Origin: Bacillus alkalisoli
GTDB taxonomy: Bacteria > Bacillota > Bacilli > Bacillales > Bacillaceae_I
DNA length: 64,000 bases
Assembly: GCF_002797415.1 (NCBI RefSeq)
Contig: NZ_KZ454944.1
Location: 2,374,665 to 2,438,664, forward strand
Reading direction: 5' to 3'
Of the stretch, positions 8,761 through 19,389 are shown piece after piece; positions within the stretch are counted from its first letter, which is position 1; every line of letters begins with the position of its first letter. The position numbers and the translations under genes are program-made. The notes under the pieces are model-generated. The model saw only the letters and a list, made by a program, of their open reading frames with translations, had not been told where the DNA came from and did not search any database.

Positions 8761-10167
8761 TTATAGTATATATTGGCTTAAGTCTTTGTTTTTAACAATA
8801 GAACCTAATTTTCCTTCTACGTATTGCGGTGTAATAATAATTTTCTCTAAATTAATATCTGGTGCCTCAAAAGATAAATCCTCTAGTAGACGTTCTAATA
8901 TAGTATGTAGACGCCTTGCACCAATATTATCTGTCTCTTGGTTCACTTCAAATGCTACTTCTGCAATCTTACGAATAGCATCGTCAGAAAATTCAACTTG
9001 TATACCTTCTGTTTCCATTAAAGCTATATATTGTTTAATTAATGCGTTATCTGGTTCCACTAAAATATTGACGAAGTCTTCCACAGAAAGTTTCGTTAAC
9101 TCTACACGAATCGGAAAACGACCTTGTAGCTCAGGGATTAAATCAGAAGGTTTAGCCATATGAAACGCCCCAGCAGCTATAAATAATACGTGGTCCGTTT
9201 TTACTTGACCATATTTGGTAACAACTGTAGACCCTTCTACGATAGGTAAAATATCACGTTGTACCCCTTCTCTTGATACGTCAGCTGAAGTATTAGCTCC
9301 GCTTTTCTTAGCAATCTTATCTATTTCATCAACAAATATAATTCCTGCTTGTTCTGCTCGATTGATTGCTTCTTGTGTTACCTCATCCATGTCGATAAGT
9401 TTTTGAGCTTCTTCATTGGTTAATACTTTTCTAGCTTCTCTTACAGTTAATTTTCGTTTTTTCTTTTTCTTTGGCATTAAATTACTGAAAGCATCTTGCA
9501 TATTCATGCCCATTTGTTCCATACCCGACCCTTGAAGCATGTCAAACATAGAAGCTTGCTGCTCTTCAATTTCTACGTTAACATAATGGTCTTCTAATTC
9601 ACCTAAAGCTAATTTATGTGCCGTTCTTCGTCTCTCGCTTTGGATGTTCATTTCTTCTTGATTTTCTTGCTCATTGTTTGGTTGAGCAGACTGGTTATTT
9701 CCACCGAAAATCATTTCAAACGGGTTCTTATAAGATGTAGCTTTTTGTTTTCCAGGTACTAAAAGTTCCACAATCCTAGCGTTAGCATTTTCTTCCGCTT
9801 TATCTTTTACTTTTGACATCTTTTCTTCTTTTACTAAGCGAACGGAGGTTTCTACTAAATCACGAACCATTGACTCTACATCACGACCTACGTAGCCCAC
9901 CTCTGTAAACTTTGTTGCCTCAACTTTAATAAAAGGTGCACCAACTAATTTAGCAATTCTTCTTGCTATTTCTGTTTTACCTACACCTGTAGGACCGATC
10001 ATTAAGATGTTTTTAGGAACAACTTCGTCACGTAAATTGTCTGGAAGTAAACTTCTACGATATCTATTTCGAAGTGCTACAGCAACTGCCTTCTTTGCGT
10101 TCGTTTGACCAATTATATATTGATCTAATTTCTCTACTATTTGTCTAGGAGTTAAGTTTGTATTCAT
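8761..10167 (-). CDS. hslU: ATP-dependent unfoldase HslU (ClpY/CodX)
   Basis: HslU is the AAA+ ring that unfolds substrates for HslV. The 468-residue protein has the Walker A segment [13 protein letters not shown] near residue 60, the I-domain with a charged, Gln/Asn/Met-rich insert (about 150-240), a lysine-rich KKKKKRK stretch, the Walker B region IIFVDEIDK, and sensor motifs including [10 protein letters not shown] and [17 protein letters not shown]. The C-terminus ends QYIL, fitting the tail that docks into HslV. The start is ATG at 10167, not the GTG at 10176, which is too close to the AGGGTGG binding site. Confidence 0.96.
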   Translation of the reverse strand: MNTNLTPRQIVEKLDQYIIGQTNAKKAVAVALRNRYRRSLLPDNLRDEVVPKNILMIGPTGVGKTEIARRIAKLVGAPFIKVEATKFTEVGYVGRDVESMVRDLVETSVRLVKEEKMSKVKDKAEENANARIVELLVPGKQKATSYKNPFEMIFGGNNQSAQPNNEQENQEEMNIQSERRRTAHKLALGELEDHYVNVEIEEQQASMFDMLQGSGMEQMGMNMQDAFSNLMPKKKKKRKLTVREARKVLTNEEAQKLIDMDEVTQEAINRAEQAGIIFVDEIDKIAKKSGANTSADVSREGVQRDILPIVEGSTVVTKYGQVKTDHVLFIAAGAFHMAKPSDLIPELQGRFPIRVELTKLSVEDFVNILVEPDNALIKQYIALMETEGIQVEFSDDAIRKIAEVAFEVNQETDNIGARRLHTILERLLEDLSFEAPDINLEKIIITPQYVEGKLGSIVKNKDLSQYIL

Positions 10168-10182
10168 AAAACCCACCCTTTG

Positions 10183-10725
10183 TTATAGTTCTTCCACAAT
10201 AATGTGGTCGTTTGTATATACACATATTTCTCCAGCCATCGTTAATGCTGCATGGGCAATTTCTTTTGCTGTCATATGTTCTCCTGCAAATCGTTTTAAT
10301 GCACGTCCAGCAGCAAGAGCATAATTACCTCCTGAACCGATGGCTAATATTCCATCATCAGGTTCGATTACTTCTCCAGTACCAGAGACAAGTAACAATG
10401 TCTCACTATCCATAACGATTAGCATCGCTTCTAGCCTTCTTAAAACCTTGTCACTTCGCCACTCTTTCGCAAGCTCAACAGCAGCCCTACTTAAATTACC
10501 GTTATACTCCTCAAGTTTTCCCTCAAACATTTCGAATAGAGTAAATGCATCTGCAACAGAACCGGCAAATCCAGCAATTACTTTACCATTAAACAGCTTA
10601 CGGACTTTTTTCGCAGTATGTTTCATTACTACTGCATTGCCAAAAGTAACTTGACCATCACCAGACATCGCAGACTCACCATTATGTTTAACGGCAAAGA
10701 TGGTAGTAGCATGAAAAGAACCCAT
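10183..10725 (-). CDS. hslV: HslV (ClpQ/CodW) proteasome-like peptidase
   Basis: The 180-residue product forms the dodecameric peptidase core that works with HslU. The Ntn-hydrolase fold is visible: [42 protein letters not shown] and the end motif [16 protein letters not shown]. The start is firm, with AAGGAGGAG and a five-base spacer. The N-terminus is [10 protein letters not shown]. In E. coli the nucleophile is the Thr exposed after Met removal, and B. subtilis CodW is described as using an N-terminal Ser. Here residue 2 is Gly, so the nucleophile must be Ser3 or a Thr (residue 7 aligns with E. coli Thr1) exposed by further processing. Confidence 0.95.
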   Translation of the reverse strand: MGSFHATTIFAVKHNGESAMSGDGQVTFGNAVVMKHTAKKVRKLFNGKVIAGFAGSVADAFTLFEMFEGKLEEYNGNLSRAAVELAKEWRSDKVLRRLEAMLIVMDSETLLLVSGTGEVIEPDDGILAIGSGGNYALAAGRALKRFAGEHMTAKEIAHAALTMAGEICVYTNDHIIVEEL

Positions 10726-10744
10726 TATATCTCCTCCTTAACCA

Positions 10745-11659
10745 TCACCCTTTAGAGCGAGGATGATATTGCAAATATGTATTTCGAAGATGATCTTTCG
10801 TAACATGTGTATATACTTGAGTAGAAGACAAGCTTGCGTGACCTAAAAGTTCTTGTACAACCCTTAAATCCGCACCTTCATTCAACATGTGTGTTGCAAA
10901 AGTATGACGTAACATGTGTGGGGTAATTTTCATCGTAGAGCTGACTTCTTTCACTATTGAGTTCAAAATATTTCGCACACCTCGCGTTGATAAAGGTTGC
11001 CCACGGAAGTTCAAAAAGAGATGTCTAATACTGTTTGGTTCAGACTTTTTTTTCAGCAACTCATCTCTACCTTTTTCAATATATAATTTTAAAGCATCAG
11101 AGGCAAAACTACCAAAAGGAACATAACGTTGTTTTCTACCCTTACCTGTAACTAGAATTGTTTCTAAGTGAAAATCTACATCCTCTAGCTTACTATCACA
11201 ACACTCGCTAACACGTATTCCTGTTGCATATAATAACTCTAATATCGCTTGATTCCGTTGTCCGAGAGGTGTACTAGTATCGGATACTAAAAATAGCTTT
11301 TCCATCTCTTCCTGATAAAGAAATCTAGGAAGTTGTTTTGTTTGTTTCGGGATGGAAATTAGACTAAAAGGATCTTCTACAATTTTATTTTCTTTTTGTA
11401 AAAACTTAAAGAAACTTCTTAGACTAGAAATTTTTCTTGCAACAGTTCTTCTTGCATATTTAAATTTATGGAGCTTCGTTAAATATGCTCTAGCTTCAAT
11501 AAAAGTAATCGATTCTAAAGATGTAACACCCTCTTCTTTCATAAAAAGAAAAAAGCTATGGATGTCTCTTTCATAATGTTCAATCGTATTGGGTGAATAG
11601 TTTCGTTCAATTTTTAAATATTCAAGAAAAGAAAGTAATGCGTTTGACAAAGTTTCCAT
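10745..11659 (-). CDS. xerC: Tyrosine recombinase XerC (CodV)
   Basis: XerC acts with XerD at dif to resolve chromosome dimers. The protein (304 residues) has a SAM-like N-terminal core-binding domain (LSFLEYLKIERNYSPNTIEHY) and the catalytic domain with the first Arg in ATGIRVSE, the HMLRHTFATHML box, and LLGHASLSSTQVYTHV with the nucleophilic Tyr. Two adjacent ATGs are possible; I use the second, at 11659, because GAGGTG is then 5 nt upstream. It lies 19 nt ahead of hslV, in the cod locus order. Confidence 0.94.
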   Translation of the reverse strand: METLSNALLSFLEYLKIERNYSPNTIEHYERDIHSFFLFMKEEGVTSLESITFIEARAYLTKLHKFKYARRTVARKISSLRSFFKFLQKENKIVEDPFSLISIPKQTKQLPRFLYQEEMEKLFLVSDTSTPLGQRNQAILELLYATGIRVSECCDSKLEDVDFHLETILVTGKGRKQRYVPFGSFASDALKLYIEKGRDELLKKKSEPNSIRHLFLNFRGQPLSTRGVRNILNSIVKEVSSTMKITPHMLRHTFATHMLNEGADLRVVQELLGHASLSSTQVYTHVTKDHLRNTYLQYHPRSKG

Positions 11660-11719
11660 CATTTCACCTCACAAAGGCTACTAAATCTTATCACAATTTA
11701 GTAGCCCTTGCAATTGACT

Positions 11720-13027
11720 TTACAAACTTTTTACAAAATTCTGAATTGTTTCTAGTGCTCGATTAGCGTGTGCTTCATTTCTTTCTTGTTTACTTTTAAT
11801 TTTCTTCGGTAAGTCCGGGAATAATCCAAAATTAGCATTCATAGGTTGGAAGTTTTTAGCGTTCGTTGTAGTAATATATCTTGCCATACTACCTATAGCT
11901 GTTTCATGTGGAAATTCCACTGGCTCTTCACCTAATACGTAACGCGCAGCATTTATACCAGCAACTAGTCCAGAAGCAGCTGACTCCACATAGCCTTCTA
12001 CGCCTGTCATCTGTCCTGCAAAAAATAAATTTTCCCTATCTTTATATTGATATGTTGCTTTTAATAAATTAGGTGAATTTATAAAAGTATTTCGATGCAT
12101 AACTCCATAACGTACAATTTCTGCATTTTCTAAACCTGGAATTAACTGAATTACTTCTTTTTGTGGCCCCCACTTTAAATGTGTCTGGAATCCAACAATA
12201 TTATAAAGTGTTCCAGCCGCATCATCTTGTCGTAACTGCACAACGGCGTATGGACGCTTTCCTGTTCTTGGGTCCTCTAGTCCTACTGGCTTTAAAGGAC
12301 CAAACAGCATCGTTCTTTTACCTCTACTACCCATTACTTCAATAGGCATGCATCCTTCAAAGAAGATCTCCTTCTCAAAGTCTTTTAATGGAACGGTTTC
12401 AGCAGCAATAAGGGCCTCGTAAAATTTATCAAACTGTTCCTCTGTCATTGGACAATTTAAGTATGCAGCTTCCCCTTTATCATACCTTGACTTTAAATAA
12501 ACAATATCCATGTTTATACTTTCTTTTTCAATGATTGGTGCTGCAGCATCATAAAAGTACAAATATTCTTCACCTGTTAATGAACGTAGATCATCTGCTA
12601 GTGCTTTCGATGTTAAAGGTCCTGTTGCAATAATAGTGGGTCCTTCTGGTATGGATTCCACTTCTTCTGTGAAAACTGTAACATTCGGATGTTCTTTCAC
12701 TAGCTGTGTTACTAATCCAGCAAATTCATGGCGATCAACTGCTAATGCTCCTCCTGCTGGTACCGAAGACTCATCTGCAGATTTTATAATTACTGAATTT
12801 AACATTCTCATTTCTTCTTTTAAAACACCAACAGCATTTGTTAATGTATTTGCTCTTAAGGAGTTAGAACATACTAACTCTGCAAACTTATCCGTATGAT
12901 GGGCAGGAGTTTGTTTTACTGGACGCATTTCAAATAAGTTAACCTTTATTCCACGGCTTGCAAGTTGCCAAGCTGCTTCACTACCAGCAAGACCCGCCCC
13001 TATTACACTTACAACTTTTTCAGTCAT
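11720..13027 (-). CDS. trmFO: Folate/FAD-dependent tRNA U54 methyltransferase TrmFO
   Basis: TrmFO makes ribothymidine at position 54 of tRNA using methylenetetrahydrofolate and FADH2. The protein is 435 residues from the ATG at 13027, which has a TTTGGAGGA site; 20 further in-frame residues upstream lack a binding site. The FAD-binding motif [19 protein letters not shown] is at the N-terminus, followed by NLFEMRP and the family block [10 protein letters not shown] with its conserved Cys. [22 protein letters not shown] is the C-terminal dinucleotide/flavin motif. It is between topA and xerC as in Bacillus. Confidence 0.96.
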   Translation of the reverse strand: MTEKVVSVIGAGLAGSEAAWQLASRGIKVNLFEMRPVKQTPAHHTDKFAELVCSNSLRANTLTNAVGVLKEEMRMLNSVIIKSADESSVPAGGALAVDRHEFAGLVTQLVKEHPNVTVFTEEVESIPEGPTIIATGPLTSKALADDLRSLTGEEYLYFYDAAAPIIEKESINMDIVYLKSRYDKGEAAYLNCPMTEEQFDKFYEALIAAETVPLKDFEKEIFFEGCMPIEVMGSRGKRTMLFGPLKPVGLEDPRTGKRPYAVVQLRQDDAAGTLYNIVGFQTHLKWGPQKEVIQLIPGLENAEIVRYGVMHRNTFINSPNLLKATYQYKDRENLFFAGQMTGVEGYVESAASGLVAGINAARYVLGEEPVEFPHETAIGSMARYITTTNAKNFQPMNANFGLFPDLPKKIKSKQERNEAHANRALETIQNFVKSL

Positions 13028-13134
13028 TTTCTTATCCTCCAAATAGTATCTATCCTTACTATTGCCAAAATTATGTACGATAATCAAAATATTTATCTTT
13101 TCACAAAGGCGAATAATACTTTGTCGAACGAAAA

Positions 13135-13167
13135 GGGAACTGACAAAGTAGCTTATCGTCAGTCCCC
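13135..13167 (-). terminator. Hairpin after topA, likely terminator
   Basis: On the minus strand a GGGGACTGAC stem pairs with GTCAGTTCCC across a 13-base loop, followed by TTTTCGTT. It lies about 115 nt after the topA stop and ahead of trmFO, so it may divide the two transcripts. The interrupted T-tract makes it weaker than the others here. Confidence 0.55.
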
Positions 13168-13282
13168 TAGTTGGTATTTAACGTTCAAGTTATAGCTCTA
13201 TTACTATATAAAATACATGAAAAGTAGATAAAGTGCAACATTTTTGCATTATTTGATTCAATTCGACATTTCAAAGAATGAA

Positions 13283-15361
13283 TTATTGCTGCACTTCTTC
13301 TTTATAATCACATTCTACGCACTGAACTTGCATTCCTTTTTTCAACTTCTTTTCTACCAATAATGCTTCACACTTTGGACATTTACGAGCGAGAGGTTTA
13401 TCCCATGATAAGAAATCACAAGTAGGGAAATGATCGCAACCGTAAAAAATACGTTTCTTTTTACTTTTTCTTTCTACAACATTTCCTTCTTCACACTTCG
13501 GACAGTTAACGCCAATATCTTTTACTATTGCTTTTGTATTTCGGCAGTCTGGGAAATTGGAACAAGCCATAAATTTGCCGTATCGACCCATTTTGAATAC
13601 CATTTCATTTCCGCATAACTCACAATCTTCTCCAGCTGGTTCATCTTTTATTTCTACTTCTTTCATTTCTTGTTCCGCTTTTTCTAATCTCTTTTCAAAC
13701 TCATGATAAAATCCATCAATTATGTCAATCCAGTTTACTATTCCTTCTTCTACATTATCTAGATTTGTTTCTAGATTCGCCGTAAACTCTACATCGATGA
13801 TTTCTGGAAAGAACTCCATAACTAATTCAAACACAATTCCCCCAAGTTCCGTTGGAATGAAACGCTTATTATCTAATGCTACATACCCTCTCTTTTGGAT
13901 TGTATCGAGAGTTGGCGCATATGTAGAAGGTCTACCAATTCCTAATTCTTCTAATTCTCTCACTAGTCTCGCTTCCGTATATCTCGGAGGTGGTTGAGTG
14001 AAATGTTGTTTAGGGTCGATATCTTTTGAGAAAACATTATCCCCTTTTTCTAAAGGAGGAAGAATTTTCTCTTTTTCATCTGTTGCATCGTCGCTTCCTT
14101 CCACATATACTTTCATAAATCCTTGAAACTTAACAGTAGAACCAGTTGCTCGGAAAACAACATCATCGTGACTTAAATCGATACTTACTGTATCTAAAAT
14201 AGCAGGTGCCATTTGACTAGCAACAAATCGTTCCCAAATTAATTTATATAAACGGAATTGATCTCTACTTAGGAATTGCTTTAACGATTGAGGATCATTC
14301 ATGGTTGCAGTTGGTCGAATTGCTTCATGAGCATCTTGTGCTTTTGCATTTTTAGTTTCTTTTTTTGGTGCATTACTTAAGTACTCTTTCCCATACGTAT
14401 CTTCAATATATTGTGCTGCTTCTAATTTAGCAGTATCCGATATCCTAGTAGAATCTGTTCTCATATAAGTAATTAAACCAACTGTTCCTTGCTTTCCAAG
14501 CTCAATTCCTTCATATAATTGCTGTGCTAACATCATCGTCTTTTTTGCTCGGAAATTTAATTTCCGAGCTGCTTCTTGCTGTAAAGAAGATGTGATGAAT
14601 GGTAGTGCAGGATTACGTTTTCTTTCTTTTTTCGTCACGCTATTAATTTCGAAAGAATTGTCATTTAATTTATTTATGATGGAATTAACTTCTTCTTCTG
14701 ATTTTAATTCCACTCTCTTACCGTTCAAACCATAAAAGCTTGCATCTAATTCTTTTTTATCTTTTGTAAGGAATGATCCTTTTATTGTCCAATATTCTTC
14801 CGGAATAAAAGCATTTATTTCTTTTTCTCTTTCAATTACAAGCCTAACAGCTACTGATTGAACACGCCCCGCACTTAAACCTTTTTTTACTTTTTTCCAT
14901 AATAATGGACTGATGTTGTAACCAACAAGTCTATCAAGTACTCGGCGAGCTTGCTGAGCATCTACAACGTCCATATCTATTGGTCTTGGATGTTTGAAAG
15001 ATTCTTTTATAGCATCTTTTGTAATTTCGTTAAACACTACACGACAATCGGATGCTGTATCAATTCCTAAACTATGAGCTAAATGCCATGCAATTGCTTC
15101 CCCTTCACGATCCGGATCGGCCGCTAGATAGATTTTTTTAGCTTTTTTGGCAGCTGTTTTTAATTCTTTCAACACTGGGCCTTTCCCACGGATTGTAATA
15201 TACTTCGGGTCGAAATTGTTTGTAACGTCGACTCCCATCTGACTTTTAGGAAGATCACGTATATGTCCCATTGAAGCTTTCACTTTATATTTTTTCCCTA
15301 AATATTTTTCAATTGTTTTTGCTTTTGCAGGCGACTCTACTATAACTAAATAATCTGACAT
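13283..15361 (-). CDS. topA: DNA topoisomerase I
   Basis: This 692-residue type IA topoisomerase relaxes negative supercoils. The Toprim domain shows [15 protein letters not shown] at the start and [16 protein letters not shown] (residues 80-95). The catalytic Tyr is residue 299 in [12 protein letters not shown]. Three C-terminal four-cysteine zinc ribbons follow: one starting [18 protein letters not shown], one starting CPKCEEGN and one starting CPKCEALL near the end. Size matches B. subtilis TopA. An AAGGAGG site precedes the ATG. A 480-bp gap separates it from dprA, so it probably has its own promoter. Confidence 0.98.
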   Translation of the reverse strand: MSDYLVIVESPAKAKTIEKYLGKKYKVKASMGHIRDLPKSQMGVDVTNNFDPKYITIRGKGPVLKELKTAAKKAKKIYLAADPDREGEAIAWHLAHSLGIDTASDCRVVFNEITKDAIKESFKHPRPIDMDVVDAQQARRVLDRLVGYNISPLLWKKVKKGLSAGRVQSVAVRLVIEREKEINAFIPEEYWTIKGSFLTKDKKELDASFYGLNGKRVELKSEEEVNSIINKLNDNSFEINSVTKKERKRNPALPFITSSLQQEAARKLNFRAKKTMMLAQQLYEGIELGKQGTVGLITYMRTDSTRISDTAKLEAAQYIEDTYGKEYLSNAPKKETKNAKAQDAHEAIRPTATMNDPQSLKQFLSRDQFRLYKLIWERFVASQMAPAILDTVSIDLSHDDVVFRATGSTVKFQGFMKVYVEGSDDATDEKEKILPPLEKGDNVFSKDIDPKQHFTQPPPRYTEARLVRELEELGIGRPSTYAPTLDTIQKRGYVALDNKRFIPTELGGIVFELVMEFFPEIIDVEFTANLETNLDNVEEGIVNWIDIIDGFYHEFEKRLEKAEQEMKEVEIKDEPAGEDCELCGNEMVFKMGRYGKFMACSNFPDCRNTKAIVKDIGVNCPKCEEGNVVERKSKKKRIFYGCDHFPTCDFLSWDKPLARKCPKCEALLVEKKLKKGMQVQCVECDYKEEVQQ

Positions 15362-15532
15362 TCCTATGTCCTCCTTAGAGGGTAAATTTCCTGTATGTAG
15401 TTAAAACTTTATTTAAAAGGATACACCTTTAATAATAAGTTAAGTTAAACTAATAGGATATGAAGTTTTAATTGAAACATTTATGTATATATTAAAACGA
15501 TTCTTTAAATCTTCATTATTATTAAATATTTT

Positions 15533-15555
15533 TTTCCTGTTTGTCAAACAGGAAA
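15533..15555. repeat. Perfect 23-bp palindrome upstream of topA
   Basis: TTTCCTGTTTG, one base, then CAAACAGGAAA. The loop is too short for a full-length hairpin and A rather than T residues follow it on the coding strand, so it looks more like a protein-binding operator than a terminator. It lies about 175 bp upstream of the topA start. Confidence 0.5.
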
Positions 15556-15736
15556 GTGTAAAAGTTTTCGGAATTTTTTAAAAACGCATCTATTTAATTA
15601 TATTGATAGCCCGTTTTATTTGAAATTATTCCACTAATTTTTATATTAAAACACATTCTGGAGGTAATGGTATAAAAATTCTAGTCAACTCTATACGTTT
15701 CCTTTATAAACTTTTATAAATATTATCTTAAGGAAA

Positions 15737-15757
15737 GCGACAACTTTTTGTTGTCGC
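15737..15757 (-). terminator. Hairpin after dprA, probable terminator
   Basis: Eight-base stem GCGACAAC with loop of five and GTTGTCGC, followed on the minus strand by TTTCCTTAA. It lies about 85 nt after the dprA stop. The T-tract is short, so termination strength is uncertain. Confidence 0.5.
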
Positions 15758-15843
15758 CATTATAATACTATAGAAACTATTTTTTTTGTAAATTAATACA
15801 TACTAAAATTCAATTTATGAATTTTTTTTAACAATTTATTTTT

Positions 15844-16710
15844 TTAAATTTCCTCCAGAATGTCTTCAGCTTTCATTACAAGCTTAGCTCCTTGTTGAAT
15901 TAATAAGTTTGTTCCAATTGACGTCGGGGAAAAGATTGATCCTGGTATAGCAAACACATCTCTTCCTTGTTCTAAAGCTTGTTCTGCAGTAATCAATGAG
16001 CCACTTCTTTCTTTTGCTTCCACAATAACTGTACCACTTGAAAGTCCGCTAATTATTCTATTTCTAAAAGGAAACTGCCATCTCTGTGGAGGGGTGTATG
16101 GAGTATATTCTGAGACAAGTAGATGTTCCCGAGCGATTGTATTTGCCAAAGCTATGTTTTCTTTTGGATAAACGTTAAATAAACCACTACCAAGAATAGC
16201 TATCGTTTTTCCGTTATTTTCTATCGTTAATTTATGTGCATTAGTATCTACTCCAGTAGCCAAACCACTAACAATCGTAAACCCTTCTTTTATTAATGAT
16301 GGGAGGATTAATTCTAGTGCTTTATTTGCATACATGGTCGGGTTTCTAGTACCAACTATACTAACTTTTTTCGAATGAAATAGCGAGATATCACCTTTAC
16401 AATACAAAACAAGAGGTGGATCATATATTTCTTTAAGGAGTAGTGGATACAGAGGGTCTTTAAATGTAATTGGAATTATTTGTTCTAGATTATAGTTACA
16501 TAAAAACTTTTCTATATTTACAGTTCTTATTTGAGAGTATATTTTTTCTGCAGATGACTTTGTTATTCGTAAATGGTGAGTGAGATCGTTGGTAGAAAAA
16601 TTAAAAATGTTTTTTAAATCGGGGTCAAACCGAAGAATTTTAAAAAGGATATTTCTTGTGATGGATGAACAATGATGTAAATGTAGTAAACGTTGTTTCC
16701 ATTTATCCAT
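15844..16710 (-). CDS. dprA: DNA processing protein DprA (Smf)
   Basis: DprA loads RecA on incoming single-stranded DNA during transformation. The 288-residue protein has the Rossmann-like core with VSIVGTRNPTMYA, IVSGLATGVDTNAHK, AILGSGLFNVYP and FPFRNRIISGLS, then SGSLITAEQALEQGRDVFAIPG. The N-terminal helical region is degenerate, as usual, and there is no extra C-terminal winged-helix domain; the Bacillus form has the same short end. The binding site AGGAG sits 11 nt from the ATG, slightly far. It stands between sucD and topA as in B. subtilis. Confidence 0.95.
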   Translation of the reverse strand: MDKWKQRLLHLHHCSSITRNILFKILRFDPDLKNIFNFSTNDLTHHLRITKSSAEKIYSQIRTVNIEKFLCNYNLEQIIPITFKDPLYPLLLKEIYDPPLVLYCKGDISLFHSKKVSIVGTRNPTMYANKALELILPSLIKEGFTIVSGLATGVDTNAHKLTIENNGKTIAILGSGLFNVYPKENIALANTIAREHLLVSEYTPYTPPQRWQFPFRNRIISGLSSGTVIVEAKERSGSLITAEQALEQGRDVFAIPGSIFSPTSIGTNLLIQQGAKLVMKAEDILEEI

Positions 16711-16758
16711 GTATTCATTCGCTCCTATGAAATTATTTGAAATTTTATAACAAATACA

Positions 16759-16784
16759 CAGAGGTAGTCATTCTACTACCTCTG
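16759..16784 (-). terminator. Hairpin between sucD and dprA
   Basis: A perfect ten-base stem, CAGAGGTAGT and ACTACCTCTG, with a six-base loop lies about 20 nt after the sucD stop. On the minus strand it is followed by TGTATTTGTT, an imperfect U-tract. Likely a terminator or attenuator between sucCD and dprA. Confidence 0.6.
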
Positions 16785-16802
16785 CATATTTTAGAAGTTA
16801 GA

Positions 16803-17705
16803 TTAGTGAGTTTTACACTTTTCTAGTATGCCTTGCTCTGTGATAACTTTAATTAGTGTCTCTCCCATAACAGATGGAGTATCTGCTACTTCGATACCAC
16901 ACTCGTTCATCACACGAATCTTCTCATCAGCTGTACCTTTACCACCAGAAATAATCGCACCAGCATGGCCCATGCGCTTTCCTGGAGGGGCTGTACGTCC
17001 GCCGATAAATCCTACAACAGGCTTAGTCATGTTTTCTTTTACCCAAAGAGCCGCTTCTTCTTCTGCAGTTCCACCGATTTCACCAATCATGATTACTGCA
17101 TAAGTCTCAGGGTCTTCATTAAATGCTTTTAAAACGTCAATGAAGTCTGTACCGTTAACTGGGTCTCCACCGATACCTACAGCTGTAGATTGGCCAATAC
17201 CAGCTTCTGATAGTTGGTGTACAGCTTCATATGTAAGTGTTCCAGAACGAGAAACAACTCCTACATGACCTTTTGTATGAATATATCCTGGCATGATACC
17301 AATTTTACATTCACCTGGAGTAATTACACCTGGGCAGTTAGGACCAACTAAACGAGTCTTTTTGCCTTCCATGTAACGTTTTACTTTTACCATATCCATT
17401 ACTGGAATATGTTCTGTAATACAGATTGCTAGGTCAAGTTCAGCATCAACTGCTTCTAAAATTGCATCTGCTGCGAATGGTGCTGGAACGTAGATAACAG
17501 ATGCATTTGCACCAGTAGCTTTAACAGCCTCATCAACTGTGTTGAATACCGGAACACCTTCTACTTCTGTACCACCTTTACCAGGCGTAACTCCACCAAC
17601 GATGTTTGTACCATACTCAAGCATTTGTTTTGTATGGAACAAAGCAGTTGAACCTGTAATACCTTGTACGATAACTTTTGTGTCTTTATTAATAAATACG
17701 CTCAT
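16803..17705 (-). CDS. sucD: Succinyl-CoA synthetase alpha subunit
   Basis: With SucC it interconverts succinyl-CoA and succinate with substrate-level phosphorylation in the TCA cycle. The 300-residue subunit has the CoA-binding Rossmann domain ([18 protein letters not shown]) and the ligase domain with [28 protein letters not shown] and the phospho-histidine loop [14 protein letters not shown]. It starts 19 nt after sucC. All catalytic segments are present. Confidence 0.98.
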   Translation of the reverse strand: MSVFINKDTKVIVQGITGSTALFHTKQMLEYGTNIVGGVTPGKGGTEVEGVPVFNTVDEAVKATGANASVIYVPAPFAADAILEAVDAELDLAICITEHIPVMDMVKVKRYMEGKKTRLVGPNCPGVITPGECKIGIMPGYIHTKGHVGVVSRSGTLTYEAVHQLSEAGIGQSTAVGIGGDPVNGTDFIDVLKAFNEDPETYAVIMIGEIGGTAEEEAALWVKENMTKPVVGFIGGRTAPPGKRMGHAGAIISGGKGTADEKIRVMNECGIEVADTPSVMGETLIKVITEQGILEKCKTH

Positions 17706-17724
17706 GTATGTTCCCCTGCCTTTC

Positions 17725-18888
17725 TTATCCTACTTGTGCTACGATTTTTTGTGCGCCATCAGCCATAGATTCTGCAGCAACGATGTTTAGACCAGAATCT
17801 TTAAGGATTTGCTTCCCTAACTCAACGTTAGTTCCTTCAAGACGTACTACTAAAGGTACTTTTAACTCTACTTGTTTAGCAGCTTCTACAACACCTGTTG
17901 CAATAATGTCACACTTCATAATTCCACCGAAAATGTTTACAAAAATACCTTTTACATTTTCATCAGAAAGGATGATTTTGAATGCTTCTGTTACTTTCTC
18001 AGCAGTAGCACCGCCCCCAACATCAAGGAAGTTTGCAGGGTCTCCACCATAATGTTTTATAATATCCATTGTTGCCATAGCAAGACCAGCACCATTTACC
18101 ATACACCCGATGTTTCCATTAAGTGAGATATAACTTAAGTCGTACTTAGAAGCTTCAATTTCTTTTGCATCTTCTTCGTCAAGATCACGGTACTCTAAAA
18201 TGTCTTTATGACGATATAATGCGTTTGCATCAAAGTTTAATTTTGCATCTAATGCCATTACTTTTCCGTCACCAGTAACTACTAACGGGTTAATTTCAGC
18301 GATAGAGCAATCTTTTTCTACGAATGCAGTGTATAAGCTCATCATGAACTTAACAGCTTGTCCTACTAACTCTTTTGGAATGTTAATATTAAAAGCAATA
18401 CGACGAGCTTGGAATCCTGTTAAACCTACTACAGGATCGATATACTCTTTAAAGATTTTTTCTGGAGTTGCTTCTGCAACTTCTTCGATTTCCGTTCCAC
18501 CTTCTTCAGAAGCCATTAAAACAACTTTTGAAGAATCACGGTCTAATACTAAACCGATGTAGTATTCTTTTTTAATATCGCAACCCTCTTCGATAAGTAA
18601 GCGTTTAACTTCTTTACCTTCAGGACCTGTTTGATGTGTTACTAACGTTTTACCTAAAATTTCACTCGCATACTCACGAACTTGTTCTAAGCCTTTTGTA
18701 GCAACTTTAACGCCACCAGCTTTTCCACGACCACCTGCGTGAATTTGTGCTTTTACCACACATACTTCTGTTCCTAATTCTTTTGCTGCTTCAACTGCTT
18801 CTTCCACAGTGAATGCTACGCGACCATTCGGAACAGCTACCCCGTATTTTCTGAGGATCTCTTTTCCTTGATATTCATGGATATTCAT
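17725..18888 (-). CDS. sucC: Succinyl-CoA synthetase beta subunit
   Basis: The beta subunit carries the ATP-grasp nucleotide site. The protein (387 residues from ATG 18888, with TTGGAGGATGG upstream) begins [17 protein letters not shown]. The ATP-grasp core shows [18 protein letters not shown] and the C-terminal domain has [25 protein letters not shown] and FGGIMKCD. A longer frame to 18939 has no binding site. A TATAAT hexamer lies on the minus strand at 18982-18987 about 95 nt upstream, without a good -35. Confidence 0.98.
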   Translation of the reverse strand: MNIHEYQGKEILRKYGVAVPNGRVAFTVEEAVEAAKELGTEVCVVKAQIHAGGRGKAGGVKVATKGLEQVREYASEILGKTLVTHQTGPEGKEVKRLLIEEGCDIKKEYYIGLVLDRDSSKVVLMASEEGGTEIEEVAEATPEKIFKEYIDPVVGLTGFQARRIAFNINIPKELVGQAVKFMMSLYTAFVEKDCSIAEINPLVVTGDGKVMALDAKLNFDANALYRHKDILEYRDLDEEDAKEIEASKYDLSYISLNGNIGCMVNGAGLAMATMDIIKHYGGDPANFLDVGGGATAEKVTEAFKIILSDENVKGIFVNIFGGIMKCDIIATGVVEAAKQVELKVPLVVRLEGTNVELGKQILKDSGLNIVAAESMADGAQKIVAQVG

Positions 18889-19101
18889 TTCCCATCCTCC
18901 AATCTTATGTATCACAATAAAAATAGACTGCGCTTTCATTTTATAAAATGAGACACCCTTTGTCTACCTTTCTGTAAAAATATTATACTATTTTCAAAAA
19001 ATTAATTATTAGCAATTCTTTAAATTTAATGAAATGCCTATCATATCAACCACCTAGCCTATTTTACTGAATTTTCAATAAACTATAGGAGTAAAACATT
19101 T

Positions 19102-19389
19102 TTACTCTTTCTTTGCCTCTTCGTTTAAAATATACACAAAAGAAAGTATTTCTGCCACTACTTCATATAAAGATTCCGGAATTTTGTCGTGTAGTTCAAT
19201 TTCAGATAATAGTTGAACTAAAGCTTCATCCTCTTGAATAGGAACTCCATTGTCTTTTGCTGTTTGGATTATATTTTCTGCAATGAGACCTTTGCCTTTT
19301 GCTGTTACAATTGGGGCATAGTCTTTTTGTTGGTCATAATATAGTGCTACTGCTTTTTTTTGAGTGAATTTTGGATCTTTCTTCATCAT
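19102..19389 (-). CDS. ylqH: Stand-alone FlhB C-terminal domain-like protein YlqH
   Basis: The 95-residue product matches only the cytoplasmic C-terminal domain of FlhB/YscU export-switch proteins: AVALYYDQQKDYAPIVTAKGKG, an NGVPIQEDEALVQLL segment and PESLYEVVAEILSFVY. There are no membrane helices. In true FlhB, autocleavage occurs in an NPTH motif just before the AVALxYD strand; here the corresponding residues are FTQKK, so the cleavage site is missing. Its start overlaps the ylqG stop by 4 nt (ATGA), so both are co-translated. The B. subtilis homologue is uncharacterised. Helicobacter FlhX is a precedent for a free FlhB C-domain working in export. Confidence 0.85.
   Translation of the reverse strand: MMKKDPKFTQKKAVALYYDQQKDYAPIVTAKGKGLIAENIIQTAKDNGVPIQEDEALVQLLSEIELHDKIPESLYEVVAEILSFVYILNEEAKKE

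Larger units (their letters stand above)
15362..15843. other. 482-bp intergenic region between dprA and topA
   Basis: No open frame worth calling is visible; the region is very AT-rich. It holds an exact 11-bp inverted repeat around a single base (15533-15555) and the dprA-side hairpin (15737-15757), listed separately. No convincing -35/-10 pair for topA was found, although a promoter is expected here because topA is more than 450 bp from dprA. Confidence 0.5.

Noticed and set aside
19089-19107. GAGTAAAA/TTTTACTC hairpin at the ylqH stop as a terminator
   Set aside because: The stem is AT-rich and the following minus-strand sequence CTATAGTTTATTG has no proper T-tract, so I did not call it.
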